The position numbers and the translations under genes are program-made. From contig JARHVA010002374.1 in NCBI GenBank assembly GCA_037957365.1, positions 1,672,501 through 1,736,500 on the forward strand: 64,000 bases of DNA. Direction: 5' to 3'. Under the pieces are notes generated by a model, which saw only the letters and a list, made by a program, of their open reading frames with translations, ran no database searches and was not told where the DNA came from. Positions 1 through 11,930 of the stretch are shown one piece after another. This stretch comes from Torreya grandis. Lineage: Eukaryota; Streptophyta; Pinopsida; Cupressales; Taxaceae. Position 1 is the stretch's first letter, and every line of letters starts with the position of its first letter.

Positions 1-504
1 AGAATTAGACTTGTCTAATTTTAAGAGATCTGAGAGTGTTTGCATGTTGAAGACTAATTTAAGTCTTGAGTCTGTGTTTCTAATTATTGTAATTAGAAGT
101 CTAATTATTGCATACTTGGGATCCTATTTAAGAGACCCATGAGGCATGTATTGTAATTAAGGCAAGTAAAGCATTGAAGTAAGAAAGCAAGGTCAAAGGA
201 GATCTGCAAGGTGCAAGGTCAAGGAGATCAGCTGAAGCTAACAAGGAGGGGATAAAAACTCAGGTTGTTGAGTTAGTTGTGGTTGAGAAAGAGAAAGAGA
301 ACTCTTGAGTGAAATACTGTACACCCAAGAGGTGTGAGGAGGAGAGGAAGATTTCTTTATTGTATTCAAGAAGAGTGTTAATACAGATAGTATTGTTTCT
401 CATATTCTTTGTTGTTTCAAGTTTCTAGTTACTTAATCATTCTGGTTCAATTTCGTGTTTAATTGCTTATAGAAAAGTAATCAATTGTGCTCCTAATCCT
501 GACA
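1..504 (+). mobile_element. Copia LTR (5' end outside window), probably solo
   Basis: The segment matches, on the plus strand, the reverse complement of the Copia LTRs at 5343-5913 and 10100-10681, and the plus-strand LTR at 43332-44177. Shared landmarks are the AACTCTTGAG...GTGTGAGGAGGAGAGGAAGATTTC block near 300-355, the TTTAATTGCTTATA block near 460 and the terminal CCTGACA ending at 504. No primer binding site follows 504, so this is more likely a solo LTR or a 3' LTR than a 5' LTR. Its start lies upstream of the window, so a target duplication cannot be tested. Confidence 0.7.
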
Positions 505-2003
505 TATACTTTCTTTACTATCACCTACAGTACATTCCTCAAACCTATAACAACACACATAAAGAGGTTTGTATATAGTCTTATCAAATTTTATAATGAA
601 ATCTATAATCTATAACAATCATATTCTTATCAAGAGAGAGAAACACAATAAAAATAACTTTCCTTTATTCATTTGAACCATCTTCTATTACATTTGCAAT
701 CCATAAATGGACTTTGACAACATTTGAGGAGTTTACATCCTTTGTATCTCTATTTTCTCTACTTATGGGATCTCTCTCCTCTATCCCTGCTCTCTCCTCT
801 CTCTTACTTTCTACAATTTACTTACAACTTCCTTCTCATCCAACTTTTATGTTGGTTTAGGTGGTTACCACAACAAGACCCTTCACCACCTATTCTCATG
901 ACTTGTATTTTCATGTAGTTACCAACATAAGAATTTATTAAGACATTTTATCATATTAACTACCTATTTTACATTTAATTAAACTCTTATGACCCCTAGG
1001 ACCTTACTAATTTATTAAACACTCTTGATATTACTTGAAACACTACTTACAATCCTTATTAGGTCTTTTAACATTTCAAATATTTAAATGGTCACTTTTG
1101 GAGGGAAAAATCCAATACACTCCAAATTCACTCCTAACTAATAAAAATTACTTATAAAGACAAAAATGGACCCTATAGGATCCTTCACACACTTATACCC
1201 CAAAATAGACCAACTTTGACCTCTAACTAACATATGACTTTTAACAATACAAAAATGATGTCTATTTCCTAGATGCTCTTGCATCAGATTTTTAAAATCA
1301 TGAAACCACTTTTAAAATATCATAAAAATCCTCATTTAATCCTATAAAAAAATTTCATAACCTTTTTTTTTTTTTTTAGGAAATAAAAATGATTTTAGTA
1401 AGCTAAAATTAGACTTTTCTAGGTTTCTCACAAATACAAGTCTAAGTTTTTAGAATAAATTTTTATATACAAACCCAAATGAATTAAACCCTTTTTAATT
1501 TAATAATATTACTATATAAACACATTATCACTATTTTTTATAACTTTCTCATGGTTAGTTTTGGATATATGCAATTTTTTCTCTTGATGCCCTAGACAGG
1601 CCTACACACTGGCTGAGAGCTTTAACAATTTGATATTTTGAGTTTTATGAACCTTAAAATATTATTTATTGGTTATTATTGTCCTAATAAAGTCTATATT
1701 AATATAAAAACCTCTTTATATATCTGAAAAATCATAAAAATACTTCAAACCCACCCTTTTCTAGGACTGTGTTAGGCAAAACCCTATTAATCATACCTGC
1801 AACCTCTTTTTTATTATATAACTCAATGTTTATCACTTGTTTTAGGTTCTTGTAGACTATAATGAGGTATATATATGATATTATAACTCTTACAACACAT
1901 TTTATTTCTTAATCGATCCTTAAAGTGAGAGAAATTTTTATCTAGTACATGTTAACCAATCATACAAACATTCAATCAATACTCCCTTTATCAAATTATA
2001 TTT
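505..2003. other. AT-rich intergenic sequence, no gene recognised
   Basis: No open frame, RNA gene or known element is recognisable. A stretch near 1065-1290 (AACATTTCAAATATTTAAATGG ... TGCTCTTGCATCAG in outline) resembles the end of the duplicated units at about 2515-2700 and 4060-4245, so it may be a diverged third copy of that repeat. The short open frame at 724-918 is low-complexity Leu/Ser-rich and is not credible as a gene. Confidence 0.4.
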
Positions 2004-2815
2004 TCAAACACTTTATGTGCAGACCTCTATAACTTAAAATCATTACAAGAACATAAAATAACATAAAATGGCACTTAATCACAAGCAATTACACCTACAT
2101 TATGCATCCAACAAATCCTTCTTTATTCACCTATCCTTAAAAGGCAGACTACAACTTTGAAGACTTATAACTCCATCCAAACACACAAGAAATTCTACTA
2201 AATCCCCATTTTATCATTATCTTATTACTTTATTGATATCCCTTACTGATGGTTCTAGATTTATTACTTGTAACAACATATTCTAAACTTATTTTTTTCT
2301 TGTTATATAGACCAAGTATCTCTCAAAAACCTTACAACTCATTCAAAATTGCTTAATTTAATTCTCATCTTATGTTGCTCATAGCTTTTTTTGACTTGAG
2401 ATATGTTTGAAGGAATTTATAGCTTGGATAAAGGTTAAATGATATTAATAACTTGTAACAAGACTCCAAGGATGATTTACATAAGGATCAAGACCTTTTA
2501 AACATGTTAAAACCCTTCCAACTCTCATTTACAAATTCAAATATTCAAATATCCCATTTTAGTGGGAAAATACATTATAGCTCCAAAAGCCATATTTTTT
2601 AAATTCCAAGGATTATAAAACCTCCTAGATGACCCTATAATATATTCCACACCAAACCAAACCAATATTTACATGTAATTTATGATGTTCTTGCATCAAT
2701 ATTTATGTACATACATGTATGTAAATACACATATACATACACACACACAGATATATACAAGTATATATACATGTATATATATATGTGTGTGTGTGTGTGT
2801 ATATATATATACATG

Positions 2816-2855
<40 letters not shown>

Positions 2856-3001
2856 CATGTATATATATATACACACATATATATATACACACACACATAT
2901 ATATACATGTATATATATACATATACATGTATATATATACATATACATATATATATGTATATATATATATACATATACATGTATATGTATATATATACAT
3001 G

Positions 3002-3049
<48 letters not shown>

Positions 3050-3109
3050 CATATACATGTATGTATATATATATATACATATACATGTATATATATATAT
3101 ACATATACA

Positions 3110-3190
<81 letters not shown>

Positions 3191-3550
3191 GTATGTATAG
3201 ATATATATATATACATGTATGTGTGTATATATATATATACACATGTATATATACATATATACATGTATATATGTGTGTAGTAGACACATATGCATACATG
3301 TATCATACATGTGTGTGTGTGTGTAAATATATATGTATGTATATATATGCATACACACACACATGTGTGTGTATATGTACATATATATATATATATACAC
3401 ACACACATACGTATGTATATGTGTGTGTGTGTGCATATATATGTATGTATGTATGTGTATATGTATGTATATGCATACATACATATATTTATGTATGTAT
3501 GTACATATATACATAAATACATATATAGATGTATATATGCACACACTGTG
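2004..3550. repeat. Tandem duplication, unit A
   Basis: About 700 bp of this unit (2004-2700) is repeated at 3551-4245 with scattered substitutions. Both copies start at TCAAACACTTT, share the AAATCATTACAAGAACATAAA and CAAAGC/CAAATCC-TTCTTTATTCACC blocks, and end at TTGCATCAATAT / CTGCATCAATAT, directly followed by a long microsatellite. The family is not recognised. The unit could be a fragment of a retroelement whose tail seeded the microsatellite. Confidence 0.75.
2726..3545. repeat. Compound (TG)n(TA)n(CA)n microsatellite
   Basis: About 800 bp of almost uninterrupted alternating purine-pyrimidine sequence, in blocks of TG, TA and CA with many ACATGT palindromes. Breaks are few, for example GTAGTAGAC near 3276. 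Several long Tyr/Ile/His/Cys/Val-only open frames on both strands arise from the repeat and are not genes. Confidence 0.95.
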
Positions 3551-4862
<1,312 letters not shown>

Positions 4863-4949
4863 TATGCATATAGGGCTCCTAGATAGATATATAGGCTTCC
4901 CTTCTCCCTCTATATAGATAGGGATAATAGGGTATTTAGACTCTATCAA

Positions 4950-5255
4950 GGGAATCTTGCCTTCCTGGTATCCACCCCATCTACTTTATTGGGTAGACTT
5001 AGAGAATTGGAAAAACTTGCTAATGACATCTAGTGAATTAGTATTAGTTAAAATACTTTAGCTATAAATGATGATATAATTGGAGAAACTATGTATAGAC
5101 CAAGTTGTAATCCAAACAATTATAATTTTAAATTTAATGATATTTATAAAGTACTTATTTATAAGATAGGAAAAACTATTATAAAAAATAAATTTACTTA
5201 TTACAGGAATTTTTTAAATTTTAGAATGGACTTACAGAGTCGAGGGGCATACTAG
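4950..5255 (+). pseudogene. ycf2: Plastid-derived ycf2 fragment (upstream half, split by gypsy)
   Basis: The plus strand contains a stop-ridden stretch resembling the second half of plastid Ycf2, an essential plastid protein of the FtsH-like import motor. Recognisable pieces are a LANDI..ISIS segment near 5020-5070, equivalent to the LANEALSISI region, and KVLIYKIGKTIIKN near 5150-5190, equivalent to the Ycf2 LIYQIGRAI region. The segment runs directly into the gypsy target duplication at 5251-5255. The coding continues at 27669 ([12 protein letters not shown]), so the two parts were contiguous before insertion. The left boundary is only approximate, because similarity fades between about 4870 and 5010. 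Stops and low similarity show that it is a nuclear plastid-DNA fossil. Confidence 0.7.
5251..5255. other. Target site duplication ACTAG, left copy
   Basis: ACTAG immediately precedes the TG of the gypsy LTR at 5256 and recurs at 27664-27668 after the terminal CA at 27663. Five base pairs is the usual Ty3/gypsy target duplication. Confidence 0.9.
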
Positions 5256-5342
5256 TGTTTTAGTTTATTTTCCTCATTTTTTAATTTTGAAAGTAAATAA
5301 AATAAATCTAGTGATTAGGGTGTGTGGAAAAATACTTGGTAA

Positions 5343-5913
5343 TGTTAGGATCTTAGAGTACAATTGATTACTTTTGTATAAGCAACTAAACACAGAATTG
5401 AAACCAAAAGTAATAAGTAACTAGAAATCAAAAACAGCAAATAATAAGAGATACAAAAAAACAACCAATCTATATTAAACTCTTCCAGAAATAAATAAAA
5501 TGAAGAAATCTCTTTCTCCTCACACCTCGTAGATGTACAGTAATTCTCCTTTAAGAGTTCTCTCTCTCTCTCTCTCAATTACAATCAACTCAATTACTGA
5601 ATTGTTGTACATGCTATGAGGATCTAACCCTACTATATAATATACTACAACACTAAGGTTCATGAGCCATGCATTCACCACCCTTAGATCCACCCTAAAT
5701 CAAAGGCTCAAATCTGTTCTTCTAAAAATAGAAAATCTGGAAACGCACAAAAGTCGGTGTCAGTTTGAAGATGACTGATGCCAGTCGACTCCTAACTGAT
5801 GCTGGTCGACCCCTAACTGATGTCAGTTGGTTCTGACCGATGTTGATTACTGTGTAAGCCTAGAAACCTCCACATTAGCTCATTAGTGAAGCTTTTAGCT
5901 CCACAACTCAACA
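5343..5913 (-). repeat. Copia 3' LTR
   Basis: 571 bp from TGTTAGG to CTCAACA on the plus strand. It pairs with 10100-10681 over its full length. It contains a poly-CT stretch (5561-5576) and several 18-22-bp variants of an ACTGATGYCRGTCGACCCC-type word at 5755-5850. Confidence 0.93.
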
Positions 5914-5926
5914 ATATCCCACTTGG
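5914..5926 (-). promoter_or_regulatory. Copia polypurine tract
   Basis: On the minus strand CCAAGTGGGATAT lies immediately before the 3' LTR start TGTTGAG, the usual position and composition of the plus-strand primer of a Copia element. Confidence 0.75.
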
Positions 5927-6000
5927 AGATAAATAGTTGCACCTGTACCTATACAGCAACATCCTCTAAACATCTTTGGCTTGTTTCTCCCTCTTCAAGT

Positions 6001-7672
6001 TCAATCTTGAAGACCAACAAAAGTTGAATGAAGATTCAACTTCTTCTTTGTTACTAGCTTTGTTAACATATTATTAGGGTTCTTATCTATATGGATCCTT
6101 TCCAGCTTCAACTGTTCATCCTCCAATACCTGTCTAATGAAGTGGTACCTAAGCTGTATATGTTTGGTTCTTGAATGAAAGGCTGAATTCTTTGCCAAAT
6201 GAATTGCATTTTGACTATCACTGTACAATCTGCAACTCTCTTGCTCCTTTCCCAACTCTTCCATGAACCGAGTCATCTAAATCATTTCCTTGCTAGCCTC
6301 TGTGACTGCAATGTATTATGCCTCTATAGTAGACAAGGCAACAACTTTCTGCAACTTTGAAATCCAGCTAACCATCGTTCCACCAACAGTGAACACATAT
6401 CCTGTGGTGCTTCTCCTACCATCTAAATCACCTGTCGTATCCAAATCTACATACCCATGTAGAGAAGTGTTTGACCCTCCATAGCATAAATGCCTACTGC
6501 CGATCCCTCTCAGATATCTGAGAATCCACTGAACTGCTTTCCAGTGTTCATTTCCTGGATTGGCCATAAACTTGCTGACAACTCCCACTGCTTGGGCAAT
6601 ATCTGGTCTAGTACATACTATTGCATACATCAAGCTCCCAACTACTGAAGCATATGGAACTCTACTCATGTACTCAACCTCATCATGTGATTTAGGACAC
6701 TATTCTTTGCTCAACTTGAAGTGTCCAGCCATAGGTGTGCTTACCAGTTTTGCATCCTGCATATTAAACCTCTCCAACACCTTATTCACATAATCCTCTT
6801 GAGACAAAATCAAACTATGATTTTTCTTGTCTCTCTTAATACTCATGCCAATGATTTTCTTTGCTGCTCCTAAATCCTTCATGGAAAATGTGTGAGCTAA
6901 TTTTACCTTAAGCTCAGTAATTTCCTACATGTGTGAACCTGCAACAAGCATATCATCTACATACAGTAATAAGATAATATAATTACCATTATCCAATCTA
7001 TTAAAATAAACACAATGGTTAGATTGACATTTACTAAAGCCATGCTCTATCATAAACATGTCAAACCTCAAATACCATTGTCTTGGAGCTTGCTTAAGAC
7101 CATATAAGCTTTTCTTTAACCTGCACACAAGTTTCTCCTTACCTTTGACCTCAAAACCTTTCGGTTGATCCATATATATCTCTTCATCCAAATCTCCATG
7201 AAGAAATGTTGTCTTAACATTAAGTTGCTCAAGATGCAAATCCTTAATAGCAACTAAAGACAATATAGTCCGAATAGAAGTCATCTTTACTACAAAAAAA
7301 AAATTCACCAAAATCAATACCTGGTTTCTATGCAAATCCCTTTACTACCAACCTAGCCTTATGTCTCATTTTTCCATTCTCTCCTTCCTTTAACCTGTAT
7401 ACCCATTTCTTTTTCAGTGCTTTCTTTCCAGCTGGAAACTCAACCAAATCCCACATATGGTTCTCTTCCAAGGAATCAATTTCCTCATTCATGCCATGTT
7501 CCCACTGTTTCCTAGATTCTACCTGCATTGCCTCATCAAAACTTTTTGGTTCTCCACCATCAGTGAGAAAAAAGTAGTATAAAGAAGGGGAATAATGAAT
7601 TGGAGGTTTACTTACCCTTTTAGACCTCCTTATGGGTGTTTGAGACTCATTTACAGCTTGTTGTCTGCCCAA
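6001..7672 (-). pseudogene. pol: Copia reverse transcriptase and RNase H
   Basis: C-terminal part of the Copia polyprotein, copying element RNA into DNA. Visible in order on the minus strand are: the RT entry segment with SRKQWEHGMNEEIDSL and KKKWVYRLK (7510-7370); LEQLNVKTTFLHGDLDEEIYM (about 7240-7180); YGLKQAPRQWY (about 7110); the catalytic LLYVDDMLVAG (about 6955), intact; PYASVVGSLMYA and RPDIAQAVG (6660-6560); and the RNase H with DGRRSTTGYVF (about 6430), LSTIEA (about 6320) and SDSQNAIHLAK (about 6215). It ends at 6001. Breaks include a stop after GFA near 7327, a frameshift in a run of A/T near 7290, and TAA or TAG codons near 6925, 6705, 6315 and 6277. It belongs in one frame set with the integrase upstream. 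Confidence 0.93.
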
Positions 7673-7872
7673 ATTTTCTTTTGATAATGACTGATCTCAA
7701 TCATCTCTGATCGATATCGGTCTGCACCTGACTGATGTTGATTCCTCCTGATCGACGCTGATTTCCACCTGACTAACGTCAATCTCCACCTGACCGACGT
7801 CAATCTCTGTGTTTTTCTATGAGTGATGACTTTTACCCGCGGGCTTATTTTGGATCATAACCTCTTCCAAAT
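7673..7872 (-). repeat. Short tandem motif in Copia integrase-RT linker
   Basis: At 7690-7820 the sequence contains about five copies of a 21-25-bp word of the form CACCTGACYRACGTCAATCTC, coding on the minus strand for repeats like EIDVSQVEI between the integrase and RT. The same word family (GATCGAYRYYG / GTCGACCCCTAA) is repeated in the element's LTRs. Confidence 0.7.
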
Positions 7873-7882
7873 CAAGATTGCC

Positions 7883-8782
7883 CTACTCAAAATTATTCAG
7901 CCTCTTGAGTTGATCACTACACATCACCTTCTCATTGAAAACTACATCACAGATTCTAATAATTTTGTTAGTTTCTAAATTCCACAACTGAAATCCGAAA
8001 TCTCCAAAACCATAACCAATGAAAGTGCACCACATAGATTTAACATCCAGCTTCTTTATATTTTCTTTATCAATGTGCACAAAAGCTTCAAAACCAAAAA
8101 CTCTGAGAAATGAAAGATCTACTTTTTTACCTTTCCAAGCCTCTTCTAGAATTCCACCATCCAGTGTAGTAGAAGGTCCTCTATTAATCAGGTAAACCAC
8201 AGTATCTACAACTTCTACCCAAAACTATAAGGGAAAACCAGCATGCAACCTCATACTATGTGCACACTCCATTATTATTCTATTTATCCTTTTAGCAACT
8301 CCATTTTGCTGAGGTGTTTTTAGAACCATCCTTTCCCTGCGTATTCCACTCATAAAATAGTAATTATTGAATTTATTGTTGCAGTACTCACCACCATTGT
8401 CAGATCTAAGGCACTTTAATCTCAAACCTATTTCATTCTCAACCAAAGCTTTCCATTTCTTAAATGTGTCAAAAACATCAGATTTCTTCTTTATGTAATA
8501 AACCCATACCTTTCTTATAGCATCATCAATGAAAGAAACATAATACTTTGATCTTCCAATAGAAGCTACCTGAGGTGGTCCCCACATATATGTGTGAACA
8601 AGCTCTAACTTGTGCTTCTTCTTTGTTGACCCTATTTTGAGAAACCTCACTTTCTTCTGTTTCCTAAAAATACATTGCTCACAAAAATCTAGATCTATTC
8701 TTTTCAAATCTGAAAGCTTACCTTTTGAATTAAGAACATTCATTCCTTTCTCACTCATGTGACCAAGCCTATAGTGCCACAA
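7883..8782 (-). pseudogene. pol: Copia integrase
   Basis: This is the integrase of the Copia polyprotein, which joins element DNA to the target. The zinc-binding head is visible as HYRLGH near 8775 and CEQC near 8685 (HHCC pattern). The core follows with SFIDDA (about 8535) for the first catalytic Asp and RSDNGGEY (about 8390) for the second. The third acidic residue lies in the block usually reading GVAER; here it reads GVAKRINR (about 8295), so the catalytic Glu is replaced by Lys through a single G-to-A change. Downstream come WKGKKVDLSFLRVFG (about 8120) and ENIKKLDVKS. A stop separates the two halves near 8222. The protein is inactive as it stands. Confidence 0.92.
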
Positions 8783-8784
8783 CT

Positions 8785-9305
8785 TTGCATCTACATCTGA
8801 AGTAAATAAAATAGGAGATTAATCATTAATACAAGTAAATAGATAAAGTGTACCTACTCTCTTACCTTTTGCTAATACAAGTGCACCTTTAGAAACTTTC
8901 CAAGATTCAGCTGTGAGAGTTAATGTGCAACCCTCGTCACCCAACTTTCCTATAGAAATCATATTCCTCTTCAGGATGGGTACATCCATGACATCCTTCA
9001 ACACCCATGTGTTTCCATTCTACAATTTTAGCTGCACTTTTCCTTTGCCAACAATTTTACAAGGCTCATCATCCCCTAAATAAACTTTTCCAAAATCTCT
9101 ATGGACATAATCATTGAAAAATTCTCTATTTGGGGTTGCATGGAAAGAGGCACCAGAATCTAAAACCCATGATTCTACTTTATTATCCAAAGAAAATATA
9201 AGAGCATCCTGTGCAACAATACCTGCAACTTTTGCTTCTTTATTACCTTCATGCTGATTTTTTTTGTTATCCTTCAACCAATAATCTTTCTTTGCATGCC
9301 CTTTC
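8785..9305 (-). pseudogene. pol: Copia aspartic protease
   Basis: The minus strand shows VESWVLDSGASFHATPN near 9165, the DSGA active site of Copia proteases that cleave the polyprotein, followed by VYLGDDEPCKIVGKGKV (about 9075). The downstream segment LKDVMDVPILKRNMISIGKL (about 8995) is typical of the region before the GAG-pre-integrase head. A TAG near 9018 and a TAA near 8820 interrupt the frame. It sits directly between gag and integrase, as expected. Confidence 0.92.
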
Positions 9306-10021
9306 TTTCCATAATTTCAGCAGGTTATTCTTCCATTTCTGGATTTGGATCTACTTCCCATCTTTGACCTTGATTTCCCTTGCTTGCCCTTCTCTCTTTG
9401 CCTTCCCCTGCTTTCAACACTTAAAGCATTACCTAATGTTTCCCCTATGTTTTTCCTGTGAATTTCTTCATTCAAAATTACACTAACAACATCATCAACT
9501 TTCAAGATATTTGAAGCAGATGCAGTATTACTAACTACCATTACCAAACTATGCCAACTTTTAGGTAAAGAGAATAAGATTAAGAGAGCCTTAATTTCAT
9601 CATCAAAAACTATTTTGACTGAATTTAATTCATTTACTATTGTATGGAAATCACTAAAATGACTACATACAGATCCACCTTCCTGCATTTATAAATTAAA
9701 TAATTGCTTCATAAGATATACCTTATTCAAAGTTGAGGGTTTTTCATATAAATTTGACAAAGTATCCATTAACTCTACCATTGTCTTTTCCCATGATAAG
9801 TTGGAAAACATAGAAGCTACTAGGCTCAACCTTATAGATCCAAGAGCCTTTCTATCAAGAATATTCCATTATTCATCTTCCATATCTATGAGCTTCCTTG
9901 AAACCCCACCCAATGGTAAATACAGATCTTTCTAATATAGATAATCTTCAATCTACATCCTCCATAATTGATAATTCTTGCCATTGAATTTCTCCATTCT
10001 TAGTTTACTTTCTTCTGCCAT
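9306..10021 (-). pseudogene. gag: Copia gag (nucleocapsid precursor)
   Basis: An ATG at 10021 begins MAEESKLRMEKFNGKNYQLW, the usual opening of plant Copia Gag. It lies 63 bp after the primer binding site. The Gag domain continues with WEKTMVELMDTLSNLYEKPS (about 9790) and SLPKSWHSLVMVV (about 9560), then a Lys/Arg-rich tail. The zinc knuckle should read CX2CX4HX4C, but here it is C-stop-N-Y-GKKGHAKKDY near 9310. The Trp codon has become a stop and two Cys have become Tyr, all G-to-A changes on the coding strand. Other stops occur near 9950, 9930, 9870 and 9690. It is in the same order and strand as the protease that follows. Confidence 0.92.
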
Positions 10022-10084
10022 TGCTTTGCTCCCACTCAATCAGAAACCCCTGTGAGTGAATTCTGTAATCAACAAGCACTAACA

Positions 10085-10099
10085 TGCTCTAATACCAGT
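10085..10099 (-). other. Copia primer binding site (tRNA-iMet type)
   Basis: On the minus strand ACTGGTATTAGAGCA directly follows the LTR end TTAACA. It differs by one base from the canonical TGGTATCAGAGC used by plant Copia elements primed by initiator-methionine tRNA. Confidence 0.9.
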
Positions 10100-10681
10100 T
10101 GTTAAGATCTTAGAGTACAATTGATTACTTTTGTATAAGCAACTAAACACAGAATTAAAACCAAAAGTAATAAGTAACTCAAAAACAACAAATAATAAGA
10201 GATACAAGAAACAACCAATCTGTATTAAACTCTTCTAGAAGGAAATACAATGAAAAAATCTCTTTCTCCTCACACCTCGCAGATGTACAGTAATTCCCCT
10301 TCAAGAGTTCTCTCTCTCTCTCAATTATAATCAACTTAATTACTAAATTTTTGTACATGCTATGAGGATCTAACCCTACTATATAGTATACTACAACACT
10401 AGGGTTCATGAGCCATGCATTCACCACCCTTAGATCCACCTCTAAATAAAAGGCTCAAATTTGTTCTTCTAAAAATAGAAAAGCTAGAAACTCATAGAAG
10501 TCAGTGTCAGTCTGAAGATGACCGATGTTGATCAACTCCTAACCAATGCCAGTCGACCCCTAATCGATGTCAGTCGACCCCTAACCGATGTCAGTTGGTT
10601 TTGATCGATGTCGATTGCTGTGTAAGCCCAGCAACCTCCACATTAGCTCATTAGTGAAGCTTTTAACTCCAAAACTCAATA
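10100..10681 (-). repeat. Copia 5' LTR
   Basis: 582 bp from TGTTAAG to CTCAATA on the plus strand. The expected terminal CA (TG of the LTR on the minus strand) has become TA, one terminal mutation relative to the other LTR. It carries one extra copy of the GTCGACCCCTAAYCGATGTC word (10500-10600) compared with the left LTR, which explains most of the length difference. Confidence 0.92.
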
Positions 10682-11913
10682 GGTAGAATGCACACGTGAA
10701 TCCAAATGAAAGTGAGAAATGCTCTTTGGTTAGGAAGGAATAACAAGCAAGTAGCATAGACACTTGAAAGGGGGTTGTTAGATGATTGGTCGAGTCGACT
10801 ACCTAGTGTACACTAGATCTAAGAATCACAAGGCTTGCTAGGAGGCTATCAATCCACTTTTATAACAATTAAGTCTAAAATGATAAAATGTGATACTTTC
10901 ATTCAATGATAAGAAAATAAAGGTGTACGATAAATAAATGATAACTTGTGTATTAAATAAAATGATCAAATTTAGATGCTATAATAGTTGAGGTTTGGTT
11001 TCAAAAATCAAAAAAGGTCCTATGATCAGAGAGAAACATAGACAGTGGGGTTTTATTGGAGGCATAAGGGTGGAAATTACTTACTGTAAAATACTACCAT
11101 AGGGAACCATTGGTGGTTAGGGGAACCATCAGTGGTTAGGGTGAACCATGGTTAGGGGAACAATTGACAGTTGCCTATACAAATATGGAGATGAATAAAA
11201 TAGAAAGTACAAGTTGGAATTTGGGAAAATAAAGGATGGATACGAGGCTAGGAGGTGGAAAATGAGGTATAGGAGGACCTATTAAAGTATTGGTCCTAAA
11301 ATTAGATAAACCATAAAAAATAAGCATAAAATACCTGTAACTTAGTGGAAGAATTATGGATTGATGTGGCCAGAGTAATAGTGTTTTAGGCCTTTCAAAG
11401 TGATTTTGATAGAGCTTCAAACCTCAAGTGTGATGCTCAGTCACTGATATGGATGTTGGATTCCTGTAAGAGAGCTTGAGTACCTAATAGTTGATAACTA
11501 ATGATCCCTTTTTCTTGCTCCTCTACTTCTTTTATAGGTAGAAGTTACTAAATGGGATGTAAGAAGTTGTTAATTTGATCAAGGGTAAAGCTACCTATTT
11601 TTAAAACTTTAAAAGCATTTTTTTAAATATTAGTTTCCATTTCTAAATTTTCTAATCTTACACAAAGAGCTTGCATGATTTACAGTTTGAAAGCTAAAGG
11701 TGGGCCCTAACTGTCGATGATTAGGGGTAACTATCGACAGTTTCCCTAACCATCGATGATTCACAGGTCTATGGGAAAAAAGGGTAAAAAGAGGTAATTA
11801 AAGGGAGAATTAAAAAGTGGTTTGGTAAATTTAGGTTTATAAATGAGCTTAGTTATTAGTTTGAGGTTAGGGTGACACTAAAAACTATCATGTGTGGTTT
11901 TTAGGTGTTTACA

Positions 11914-11930
11914 TTTTGCCCCTTTTTATT
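11914..11930 (-). promoter_or_regulatory. Gypsy polypurine tract
   Basis: Next to the 3' LTR the minus strand reads AATAAAAAGGGGCAAAA, a purine-rich tract in the position of the plus-strand primer. It agrees with the minus orientation deduced from gag-pol and the primer binding site. Confidence 0.75.

Larger units (their letters stand above)
5343..10681 (-). mobile_element. Ty1/Copia retrotransposon nested in gypsy LTR
   Basis: A 5.34-kb element with direct LTRs at 5343-5913 and 10100-10681, minus-strand coding. Next to the right LTR the minus strand reads ACTGGTATTAGAGCA, the initiator-methionine tRNA primer site typical of Copia elements. The coding order gag - protease - integrase - RT - RNase H (integrase before RT) is diagnostic for Copia. 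The target duplication is GGTAA (5338-5342) / GGTAG (10682-10686), one mismatch. It has about a dozen stops and at least one frameshift, but its LTRs resemble each other more than the gypsy LTRs do, so it is the younger insertion. Confidence 0.95.
5256..11913 (-). repeat. Gypsy 3' LTR, interrupted by Copia
   Basis: The LTR consists of 5256-5342 plus 10682-11913 and aligns along its length with the right LTR at 26383-27663. It begins TGTTTTA and ends GTTTACA. The Copia insertion at GGTAG divides it; the intact site is visible in the other LTR at 26463-26467. The right LTR lacks about 30 bp present here near 10975-11010. Quasi-palindromic AACCAT..ATGGTTAGGG words occur near 11105-11175 and 11715-11755. 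Confidence 0.92.
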
